IMG/VR virus record: IMGVR_UViG_3300037065_000017 | Coordinates: 1-28,256 of that record | DNA length: 28,256 nucleotides | Source of the DNA: a virus | Reading direction: 5' to 3' (one strand) | Shown here: positions 14,126 through 18,771 of the stretch, one piece after another | Position numbering within the stretch: position 1 is the stretch's first letter | Layout: every line of letters starts with the position of its first letter | Position numbers and translations under genes: made by a program | The notes under the pieces: model-generated | The model's input: only the letters and a program-made list of their open reading frames with translations | Told to the model about the DNA's origin: nothing | Database searches by the model: none

Positions 14126-14679
14126 GGTGTGCCGTCCAGTAATTGGATGATGTCGGAGATCTGCGCTTGTCGTTCTGCATCCCAGGCTGCCGCCCAGTCT
14201 TCCGCCCTGTCTGCCGCCCTGTCTGCCGCCCAGTCTGCCGCCCAGGCTGGCGCCCAGTCTGCCGCACTGGCTGCTGCCCTGTCTGCCGCCCTGTCTGCCG
14301 CCCAGGCAGCCAGGGTGGCTGCCTCCCCGGCTGCCTCCCTGGCTGCCTCCCTGGCTGCCTCCCTGGCTGCCGCGAGTTCAGCTTGGGGGATTTTCTCACC
14401 CATCGCGAGCCGGCGCAGGAGCGGGACGACTGCGAGCGAACGCGGGTCAGGCTTGGCGACGCGGGAAAGAGCGCGATCAACCGTGCGAGCAGTCCACTCC
14501 CAAAGCATCGAATCTGGGAGCACGCCTGGGCGAGTGAGCACCCAAATGCGGTCTTCTGGAGGGATGTCACCGCGAGCTACCTGGAGGGCATTGACGCCAA
14601 GAGCAGGCACGAGGTCTGCAATCTCCGCGTCGGTGTAGCAGGCGTCGTGTTTGCGCAGGAATTTACGTGTGATTCGCAT
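14122..14679 (-). CDS. Ala-rich tetrapeptide-repeat protein
   Basis: 185 aa from the ATG at 14679, ten bases after AAAGG; upstream extension is possible but covers another gene's region. The N-terminal domain, about 115 residues, begins MRITRKFLRKHDACYTDAEI and contains WVLTRPGVLPDSML. From about residue 115 the chain consists of Ala-rich four-residue repeats (A-A-R-E, A-A-D-R, A-A-D-W), ending in a short SDIIQLLDG tail. I recall many phage and bacterial proteins with an N-terminal 'FLxxHDAC'-type domain and such Ala/Trp/Arg repeats; their function is uncertain. The stop overlaps the next start (ATGA). Confidence 0.65.
   Translation of the reverse strand: MRITRKFLRKHDACYTDAEIADLVPALGVNALQVARGDIPPEDRIWVLTRPGVLPDSMLWEWTARTVDRALSRVAKPDPRSLAVVPLLRRLAMGEKIPQAELAAAREAAREAAREAAGEAATLAAWAADRAADRAAASAADWAPAWAADWAADRAADRAEDWAAAWDAERQAQISDIIQLLDGTP
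14182..14375. repeat. 12-bp tandem repeats inside the Ala-rich gene
   Basis: On the plus strand the sequence runs as 12-base units of the type CTGTCTGCCGCC with substitutions at fixed positions (GCCCAG, GCCCTG). It then changes, around 14330, to units of the type CTGGCTGCCTCC. Because the unit is a multiple of three, every reading frame stays open across the block. In the gene's frame it gives the Ala-Ala-Asp-Arg/Trp repeats, and in the second half Ala-Ala-Arg-Glu. Confidence 0.85.
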
Positions 14680-14722
14680 TAGAGACCAACCTTTCCCAGC
14701 GTGTCTTGAATTGTGGCCACGG

Positions 14723-15088
14723 CTACAGGTCTTCCTTCCTGAGTGCATAGCCGCCGTCACCTTTGTGCGCGCTGCCCTTGCCGAAACCGTTCGGGAACAG
14801 CACGCGGCCAAGGTTGTAGACGGCCTCAAAGCACATATCCATGCCGCACCCGTGCGACTTGATGCCCATGCGTTCGCGATCTAGCTTGTATCCGCACGCC
14901 TTGGCTACGAGATGCGAGATGCGGAAGATTCGGCCCTTGTCGATGACGTGCAAGGAAATCGTGCGGCTCATGCCACTGCGGCCGACGTGCAGAACTTGGG
15001 TGTAGATAGTCGAGCCAGCGCGCACGTGGTAGTTCTTGCGCAGCGATTCGATAGCCTCGGCGCGTTCGGTCTTTTGTGTGGTCGTCAT
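14723..15088 (-). CDS. conserved phage protein of unknown function (GRSGMSR/GCGMDM family)
   Basis: 121 aa from ATG 15088, five bases after AAGGAG. Recognisable conserved motifs are VGRSGMSRTISLHVI (about 37-51), a lysine/aspartate region, SHGCGMDM (about 82-89), YNLGRVLFPNGFG and a final GGYALRKEDL. This combination is, to my knowledge, a widespread uncharacterised phage protein family. The many conserved Gly, Arg, Cys and Met-Asp positions suggest an enzyme or metal site, but the reaction is unknown. It sits downstream of the hexapeptide-repeat gene and a 36-residue ORF. Confidence 0.75.
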   Translation of the reverse strand: MTTTQKTERAEAIESLRKNYHVRAGSTIYTQVLHVGRSGMSRTISLHVIDKGRIFRISHLVAKACGYKLDRERMGIKSHGCGMDMCFEAVYNLGRVLFPNGFGKGSAHKGDGGYALRKEDL

Positions 15089-15090
15089 GT

Positions 15091-15201
15091 TCACTCCTTG
15101 GGTTGCCCTGGCTCATCAGCGCAGGTAGGGCGGATCCTGCGGACTCGGGCGCGAATGCACGCTGGCACGGCATCTGCCCGAGTTTCGCCTAGCTGGACCA
15201 T
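15091..15201 (-). CDS. 36-residue basic small protein
   Basis: ATG 15201 to TGA 15091-15093 fills the gap between two larger genes. The product, MVQLGETRADAVPACIRARV followed by RRIRPTCADEPGQPKE, is strongly basic in its centre (ARVRRIR) with two cysteines 11 residues apart. The stop codon is embedded in the AAGGAGTGAAC ribosome site of the next gene, a layout also seen elsewhere in this phage. The ribosome site of this ORF itself is weak. A real but very small protein is likely; its function is unknown. Confidence 0.5.
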   Translation of the reverse strand: MVQLGETRADAVPACIRARVRRIRPTCADEPGQPKE

Positions 15202-15219
15202 TCCAGCGCAGCAAATTGT

Positions 15220-15894
15220 CTATTCTTGCAGCAGGCGAACCGTCCCGTGCTTCACGTCACCATCGATCCTCTTCGCCTCTACCAGGAGATCGTCACCGTC
15301 GGCCTTCTTCCATGACGCGATCCCGGCGAAGAGGTGAAAGGCGAATTTCAGTTCGCCATGGCAGCGAATAGAGAGGCCAGCCTTGATGCCCTCGCCAGCC
15401 TCGATGCCCATGCCAGCCTCGATGCCCCAGCCAGCCTCGATGCCCTCGCCAGCCTTGATGCCCATGCCAGCCTCGATGCCCCAGCCAGCCTCGATGCCCA
15501 TGCCAGCCTTGATGCCCTCGCCAGCCTTGATGCCCCAGCCAGCCTCGATGCCCTCGCCAGCCTTGATGCCCATGCCAGCCTCGATGCCCTCGCCAGCCTC
15601 GATGCCCCAGCCAGCCTTGATGCCCTCGCCAGCCTTGATGCCCCAGCCAGCCTTGATGCCCCAGCCAGCCTTGATGCCCTCGCCAGCCTTGATGCCCCAG
15701 CCAGCCTTGATGCCCTCGCCAGCCTTGATGCCCATGCCAGCCTTGATGCCCTCGCCAGCCTTCACGGATCCAGAAACGATCAGCCACTTACTGCCGAGAT
15801 CGATCTCTAGTGATTCCTCAGTCTCGATTGAGCCTATGAATCGGAAGCACCATAATTCATCTACGAGGCCGGGAAAGTCCTTTGTGATCTTCAT
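15220..15894 (-). CDS. hexapeptide-repeat (possible beta-solenoid) protein
   Basis: 224 aa from the ATG at 15894, four bases after the upstream stop; a longer upstream frame exists but covers a secreted-protein gene. An N-terminal cap of about 43 residues (DELWCFRFIGSIETEESLEI and onward) is followed by 22 six-residue repeats, I-[K/E]-A-G-[E/W/M]-G. A C-terminal domain then contains KFAFHLFAGIASWKK and a Val/Asp/Lys-rich end. The period of six with one Ile per unit strongly suggests a beta-helix or beta-roll. The repeats are almost invariant except at two positions. I recall related hexad-repeat proteins in other phages and bacteria, without known function. Confidence 0.72.
   Translation of the reverse strand: MKITKDFPGLVDELWCFRFIGSIETEESLEIDLGSKWLIVSGSVKAGEGIKAGMGIKAGEGIKAGWGIKAGEGIKAGWGIKAGWGIKAGEGIKAGWGIEAGEGIEAGMGIKAGEGIEAGWGIKAGEGIKAGMGIEAGWGIEAGMGIKAGEGIEAGWGIEAGMGIEAGEGIKAGLSIRCHGELKFAFHLFAGIASWKKADGDDLLVEAKRIDGDVKHGTVRLLQE
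15370..15765. repeat. 22 tandem 18-bp units encoding the hexapeptide repeats
   Basis: On the plus strand the unit is GATGCCCnnnGCCAGCCTy, where nnn is CTC, CAT or CCA (codons GAG, ATG or TGG on the coding strand) and y is C or T (GAG or AAG). Ten of the 12 other bases are essentially fixed. Units with the same variable codon are interspersed, not clustered, as E, M, E, W, E, W, W, E, W and so on. The first unit encodes Val instead of Ile and the last ends Leu-Ser. As with the 12-bp block, all frames remain open on both strands. Confidence 0.9.
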
Positions 15895-15898
15895 GGTA

Positions 15899-16180
15899 TT
15901 ACTCGCAGCGGATCGAGAGCTTCCCGAACGCGGCGCAGACGTACAGGGTGGAAGAATCGGCGCACTTGTGGTCTGTCTTGTCGACGCTCGCCGGCCACTC
16001 AGTGGTGACCAAGCGGCCCTTGGCACAAGAGGGGATGCCTGGGAACTTGGGAGCCTTCTTGGCATCGCCAGCAACGGCGGCCGGGAGGTCTTTGCGGGCA
16101 ACGACCTTGCCTTCAGCGTGGGCGAAAGAGGTGGCGAGGGTCAGAGCGAGGATGATGGCTTGTGCAAGTACGAGTTTCAT
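15899..16180 (-). CDS. secreted small cysteine-containing protein
   Basis: 93 aa; AGGAGA lies four bases before the ATG. A textbook signal peptide is seen: MKLVLAQAIILALTLATSFA, with cleavage after AHA (residue 22). The mature part has four cysteines (PSCAKG, HKCADSS, LYVCAAF and SIRCE), which could form two disulfides in the periplasm, and a lysine-rich start. Genes for secreted products are unusual in early phage operons. Candidates are a superinfection-exclusion factor, an envelope-modifying or an inhibitor protein. No family is recognised. Its stop lies five bases before the next gene's start. Confidence 0.7.
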   Translation of the reverse strand: MKLVLAQAIILALTLATSFAHAEGKVVARKDLPAAVAGDAKKAPKFPGIPSCAKGRLVTTEWPASVDKTDHKCADSSTLYVCAAFGKLSIRCE

Positions 16181-16204
16181 TGGGTCTCCTTGGGTGCGTT
16201 GTTG

Positions 16205-16246
16205 GCTACAGAACCTCTGCCACTTCGTGGCATTGTCGTAAATCGT
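16205..16246. repeat. 42-bp direct repeat, copy A
   Basis: Matches 16464-16505 at 40 of 42 positions, 259 bases apart in the same orientation. It contains the small hairpin GCCAC-TTC-GTGGC. On the minus strand copy A reads as the C-terminal peptide HDLRQCHEVAEVL and a stop codon, although it lies after the end of the 62-residue gene and has no start of its own. It looks like the leftover 3' end of a second copy of the gene at 16465-16956. Confidence 0.85.
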
Positions 16247-16249
16247 GTG

Positions 16250-16438
16250 CTACTCCTCGGGGCGGTCTACGTACAGGTAGCCATCGGTGTGGACGTAGCG
16301 GACGCCTTCGAGCCCCGCTGCACGCGCATCCGCCTGGGCCTGCTCGCTGGTGGCGCGAATCTCTCCGTGCTCGACCTCGGCCAGGGTGTCGCCGTCGCTA
16401 GGATTGCACGCTACGTATCCGGTCGCTTGCGTCGTCAT
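16250..16438 (-). CDS. small hypothetical protein, 62 aa
   Basis: The ATG at 16438 is chosen for the GGAGG five bases upstream; ATG 16462 is an in-frame alternative without a ribosome site. The product has a short polar start (TTQATGYVACNPSDGDTLAE), an Ala/Gln helix and a YVHTDGYLYVDRPEE end that looks like a beta hairpin. The gene is bracketed by the two copies of a 42-bp repeat, as if inserted beside a duplicated gene end. Its function is unknown. Confidence 0.6.
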   Translation of the reverse strand: MTTQATGYVACNPSDGDTLAEVEHGEIRATSEQAQADARAAGLEGVRYVHTDGYLYVDRPEE

Positions 16439-16463
16439 GGTGTCCTCCGTGGTGGTTGTCATT

Positions 16464-16505
16464 GCTAAAGAACCTCTGCCACTTCGTGGCATTGGCGTAA
16501 ATCGT
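16464..16505. repeat. 42-bp direct repeat, copy B (inside a gene)
   Basis: The partner of 16205-16246. Here it encodes the last residues of the 163-residue protein (DLRQCHEVAEVL, then TAG). Two mismatches separate the copies; one is silent in this frame (CGC against CGA for Arg), which fits descent from a coding sequence. Confidence 0.85.
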
Positions 16506-16956
16506 AGTCGTCGAGGGCATCGGCAAGCGTCTTGTGGGTGGAGTGGCCGACGGCTCCGAAGTTGTCAAAGCGGCTCGCCTGCCACTGGCCGGCATCTTGG
16601 GTGCTCTCGTGGATGATGACGAAGCAGCCGACGGCGCTATTGGTGTCGACAAGGCGAACGCTGCGGACGTCTCCCGAGGTGACGAAACCGTAAACCGGCT
16701 TTTCGACGAGCTCGTTCCATCCTGTCTGAATCTTGCGAACGCTAGGGCCACCAAGCATCGAGTCCACCGACTGGCCATAGAGAGCCATCTTGAGGGAGTG
16801 CCAGAGCCCGAGAACGCATCCGCGGCTCTTCTGTCGCCAGTCGGAAGGATCGTCAGACTCAACACGGAGCATCTGCGAGACTGTGGCGAAGCAAAGGCCA
16901 GTGCGGAAGCGGTCATAGCCTACAAGGCCGTGACGAGCGCCGTAGGTGGAAGGCAT
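16465..16956 (-). CDS. conserved phage protein with GYDxFRTGL motif, copy 2
   Basis: 163 aa; the ATG overlaps the upstream stop (TAATG). The N-terminal half parallels the protein at 6430-6684: GYDRFRTGL (about 13-21), an acidic SDDPSDW loop and WRQKSRGCVLGLWHSLKM. The C-terminal half (about 80-163) is additional and contains YGFVTSGDVRSVRLVDTNSA, CFVIIHEST and a final helix DDYDLRQCHEVAEVL. The extra domain has alternating strands and helices, suggesting a separate small fold. Function is unknown. The end of this gene is repeated 259 bases further on. Confidence 0.68.
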   Translation of the reverse strand: MPSTYGARHGLVGYDRFRTGLCFATVSQMLRVESDDPSDWRQKSRGCVLGLWHSLKMALYGQSVDSMLGGPSVRKIQTGWNELVEKPVYGFVTSGDVRSVRLVDTNSAVGCFVIIHESTQDAGQWQASRFDNFGAVGHSTHKTLADALDDYDLRQCHEVAEVL

Positions 16957-17165
16957 TAGGACTGCCCCCTGACCGTGTTGCTAGAAGAGTTCAGAGGATT
17001 TCTAGGAGTCCCGCACCACACCTGGAAGGTAACGAACGAACGCGAGCGCTGCGCTTGCTTCTCAGCGTAGGTGAGAGCGTTGGCGATGGAGTCAAAGGAA
17101 CCGGTGAAATGGTCCTTCCCGAGCGCCTCATTGACGACGCGAACCGTGTAGGACGTGGGAAGCAT
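16956..17165 (-). CDS. small hypothetical protein, 69 aa
   Basis: ATG 17165 is preceded by GGAGGTG six bases upstream, and the stop overlaps the next ATG (TAATG). The product starts MLPTSYTVRVVNEALGKDHF, with two beta-like segments, a helix (SIANALTYAEKQAQ), another strand (SFVTFQVWCG) and a polar Asn/Ser tail. The compact alpha/beta layout with a single Cys is consistent with a small soluble protein. I do not recognise it. It is the second gene of the leftward operon and is therefore likely to be expressed very early. Confidence 0.62.
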   Translation of the reverse strand: MLPTSYTVRVVNEALGKDHFTGSFDSIANALTYAEKQAQRSRSFVTFQVWCGTPRNPLNSSSNTVRGQS

Positions 17166-17293
17166 TAGAGCACCTCCAGCATGCGAGCGACGTAGAAGGC
17201 CATCGAGCAGCCCGAGAGCATGAGAGCAATCGCGATTAGAGCCGTCAGCCTGTCTTCCGTCGTTCGCATGGTGATAGGTAATGCAGCCCCCAT
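17165..17293 (-). CDS. 42-residue membrane or lipoprotein-like peptide, first leftward gene
   Basis: ATG 17293 lies five bases after GGGGAG; ATG 17269, eight codons in, is an alternative without a ribosome site. A hydrophobic stretch, LTALIAIALMLSGCSMAFYV, contains LSGC, a good lipobox. Either a small lipoprotein or a one-span membrane peptide would result. The stop overlaps the next start (TAATG). Being the first gene after the control region, it should be among the first products made. A role at the membrane, such as exclusion of other phages, is possible but not shown. Confidence 0.55.
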   Translation of the reverse strand: MGAALPITMRTTEDRLTALIAIALMLSGCSMAFYVARMLEVL

Positions 17294-17335
17294 GCCACTC
17301 CCCTGGACCCCACAAAATGGCGTAAAGCCTAGGGT

Positions 17336-17364
17336 TTCACAGCGTGGAAAGCGCCAACTGACAA
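17336..17364 (-). promoter_or_regulatory. candidate leftward early promoter
   Basis: On the minus strand, TTGTCA (17364-17359; five of six bases of TTGACA) is followed after 17 bases by TGTGAA (17341-17336), a weak -10. The -35 lies inside the perfect dyad at 17359-17373, so a repressor bound there would block it. It is about 45 bases before the first leftward start codon. The weak -10 keeps confidence low. Confidence 0.3.
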
Positions 17365-17373
17365 GGATTGTCA
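17359..17373. promoter_or_regulatory. operator-like dyad 1
   Basis: TGACAAGGATTGTCA is a perfect inverted repeat with six-base arms around GGA. It lies 66 bases upstream of the first leftward gene. Related sites with the same AAGGA core follow at 17437-17447 and 17453-17468. Such repeated dyads usually bind a dimeric repressor. Confidence 0.5.
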
Positions 17374-17607
17374 CCCATGAAAGTGACCAGAAACGGCACG
17401 TTCCGCAAGTGGGCGGAATGACTGGGGAATGCGGATGCAAGGATTGCGAGGCTGGACAAGGAATGTCACCACGTAGGGTGCGCCGAAGAAGGCAAGCCCG
17501 AGCGACGTCAAACCCAGGCCACCGGATAGCAGGCCAGAAGCCACGCCGCCCCGACACGCTACAAGCCCAAGACAGCCCTTCACCACAAGCAGGAGACACC
17601 AGAGCAT
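17371..17607 (-). CDS. possible small membrane protein (doubtful)
   Basis: A minus-strand frame from ATG 17607 gives 78 residues with two or three hydrophobic stretches (MLWCLLLVVKGCLGLVAC; GLGLTSLGLAFFGAPYVVTF) and a basic end. Third-base G/C is only moderate, there is no ribosome site, and the frame covers the operator-like dyads. A plus-strand frame across the same bases is also open. I list it because this 650-base region would otherwise have no gene, but a non-coding control region is at least as likely. Confidence 0.2.
   Translation of the reverse strand: MLWCLLLVVKGCLGLVACRGGVASGLLSGGLGLTSLGLAFFGAPYVVTFLVQPRNPCIRIPQSFRPLAERAVSGHFHG
17437..17468. promoter_or_regulatory. operator-like dyads 2 and 3
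   Basis: GCAAGGATTGC (17437-17447) is a perfect dyad with the same GGA centre. TGGACAAGGAATGTCA (17453-17468) is a near-copy of dyad 1 in which GACA and TGTC arms remain. Their centres are about 19 bases apart, close to two helical turns, as expected for neighbouring repressor dimers. Confidence 0.45.
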
Positions 17608-17649
17608 GATGAGGACAGGGTACAGAGACACAGTACGAGACAAGGTGCA

Positions 17650-17709
17650 TCCGGTCCGGTCCGGTCCGGTGGGCTCCGGTGACCAGGTCAATCCGGTCAG
17701 TTCCGGAGC
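17650..17709. repeat. TCCGG array with nested dyads
   Basis: Seven TCCGG pentamers occur within 60 bases, the first four in direct tandem (TCCGGTCCGGTCCGGTCCGG). Within the array lie the palindrome TGACCAGGTCA (17680-17690) and a seven-base inverted repeat GCTCCGG/CCGGAGC (17673-17679 and 17703-17709). This could be a repressor-binding cluster, a replication origin with short iterons, or an RNA structure. Nothing in the sequence decides among these. Confidence 0.5.
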
Positions 17710-17728
17710 ATGACAGACTGTCCCCACC

Positions 17729-17757
17729 TTATACGAGGCGTAAGTATTGGATATGAT
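17729..17757 (+). promoter_or_regulatory. candidate rightward promoter
   Basis: TATGAT (17752-17757) is five of six bases of the -10 consensus. TTATAC lies 17 bases upstream but is a poor -35. It is just downstream of the TCCGG array and about 200 bases before the helix-turn-helix gene, pointing toward the packaging genes. It would need an activator or be weak. Confidence 0.3.
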
Positions 17758-17884
17758 AGGGATGGCTGGCAATCGGGGACGAATGACTCCGATTGAATGC
17801 TCCTCCTCTGGCGAGCGCTTTTAGCCCCGCTCCAACGCACCAGGCAATTAATCGACAAAGTGTGTAGATATTACGAGTCATGTC

Positions 17885-17942
17885 AATGACGCGCACTCTG
17901 TTAACATACCCCCGCATTTAGAAACAAAACAACCGCGTCATT
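17885..17942. promoter_or_regulatory. 9-bp inverted repeat before the HTH gene
   Basis: AATGACGCG (17885-17893) and CGCGTCATT (17934-17942) are exact inverted copies separated by 40 bases of A/T-rich DNA. The left arm overlaps the smaller dyad GTCAT-GTCA-ATGAC. The right arm ends 18 bases before the HTH start codon, so the product may bind here and control its own gene. Confidence 0.4.
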
Positions 17943-17959
17943 CATGGTATCCTGCCGGG

Positions 17960-18310
17960 ATGCTGGTAGGACTGATAAGGGTGAACTCGGTGGCCAAGGT
18001 GCTCGGCGTCGGCAGAGTGACAGTGCTGCGCTGGCTTCGACAGATGGGCAGGGAGCCGGTCAAGTGCCCAGTACTGGGCATGGCGGACAGGAACGGAACG
18101 GGCATCAACCAGCCTCTCTACGTCTCGATGGTGACTGCTATCAGGCTGGTGGACCTCCTCCTGCATGCCCAGGTGGACAGGGCCGTGCGCAAACGCATGC
18201 GAGCCAGGCTGCGGGAGCAGGGGCGCGCCCAAGAGACAGGCAGCCAAGGCATCAGGAACGGGATAGGGGGTACCGGGTCGGGAGCACCCCCGTCGAATCT
18301 GCCCCTATAG
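17960..18310 (+). CDS. helix-turn-helix DNA-binding protein
   Basis: 116 aa from ATG 17960; no ribosome site is visible, and GTG 17981 or 17990 are alternatives. Residues 11-30, SVAKVLGVGRVTVLRWLRQM minus its flanks, form a classical MerR/excisionase-like HTH (A-K-x-L-G-V-x-x-x-T-V-x-R-W). A middle segment (NQPLYVSMVTAIRLVDLLLH) is helical, then an Arg-rich stretch (RAVRKRMRARLREQ) and a Gly/Ser/Pro tail follow. As the first rightward gene next to the control region it is either the regulator of the early/late switch or a DNA-recognition subunit for packaging. The sequence favours a regulator, but this is inference. Confidence 0.65.
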   Translation: MLVGLIRVNSVAKVLGVGRVTVLRWLRQMGREPVKCPVLGMADRNGTGINQPLYVSMVTAIRLVDLLLHAQVDRAVRKRMRARLREQGRAQETGSQGIRNGIGGTGSGAPPSNLPL

Positions 18311-18373
18311 CCACCTCCGGAACTTTTCCTCTACCAAGTCCTTAGCCGTTCGCGTAGCTTTGGGCTATGGGGG
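18302..18373. promoter_or_regulatory. long-range inverted repeat before the terminase genes
   Basis: CCCCTATAGCC (18302-18312) pairs with GGCTATGGGGG (18363-18373) with a single mismatch, enclosing 50 bases. It spans the stop of the HTH gene and the gap before the small terminase gene. It could be an RNA structure or part of a packaging (pac) site, which in headful phages often lies near the small terminase gene. Confidence 0.3.
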
Positions 18374-18411
18374 TACTTGCAGGGAGGGCGGCGTAGGTGA
18401 TACCATGAGCC

Positions 18412-18771
18412 ATGGCTGAGGAGTTGGCCCTACCCGAGCAGCAGCTTGTCCAGAAGTTTGGACAGCTCGTGGCGAAGTCGGTGGACGTGGTTGCCATCGC
18501 GGATGAGACCTTCAACATTCCTCGCGACCCCGAGACTGGCGGGCTCATTCGGCCACCTGGGATGTCGGATTCCATGTGGAACATCCACTGCGACGCGATG
18601 AAGTCGGCCAGGAACGCTCCGCTCTACATGGTGGAGCACTTCAAGCGCATCGAGACGGCGCAGAAGATTTCAGGGCTCAAGGGCGTGGCGTCTCCGGCGA
18701 TTGCCCAGGCCATCGTGAACGTGTTCGTGCAGAAGAAGTACGAGGACGTCGACGTGGCGGTCAAGGGATGA
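18412..18771 (+). CDS. terS: probable terminase small subunit
   Basis: 119 aa. Helical throughout: an N-terminal helix (PEQQLVQKFGQLVAKSVDVV), a loop with NIPRDPETGGLIRPPGMSDS, and a C-terminal helix (ASPAIAQAIVNVFVQKKYED). It overlaps the large subunit gene as ATGA, the usual order and coupling for TerS-TerL. No standard DNA-binding HTH is obvious, so the assignment rests on position and size. Small terminases form rings that recognise phage DNA and stimulate the large subunit. Confidence 0.55.
   Translation: MAEELALPEQQLVQKFGQLVAKSVDVVAIADETFNIPRDPETGGLIRPPGMSDSMWNIHCDAMKSARNAPLYMVEHFKRIETAQKISGLKGVASPAIAQAIVNVFVQKKYEDVDVAVKG

Noticed and set aside
14069-14682. Plus-strand and alternative minus frames (Arg-Gln-Pro or Cys-Arg-Pro repeats) across the Ala-rich gene
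   Set aside because: Also a consequence of the 12-bp repeat. The chosen frame has ATGA coupling and a recognisable N-terminal domain.
15370-15765. Regular repeat array resembling CRISPR
   Set aside because: Units are directly contiguous 18-mers without unique spacers and remain in frame within a gene; no Cas genes are present.
15334-15810. Plus-strand open frames across the hexapeptide-repeat gene
   Set aside because: The repeat length is a multiple of three, which keeps all frames open. Only the minus frame has natural non-repeat ends and fits the operon.
17418-17609. Plus-strand 63-residue frame with CGCKDC
   Set aside because: Third-base composition is poor, the ribosome site abuts the start codon, and it overlaps the dyad cluster; no neighbour supports it.
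17729-17917. Minus-strand 62-residue frame in the control region
   Set aside because: No ribosome site, unusual codon use and overlap with promoter-like sequence.
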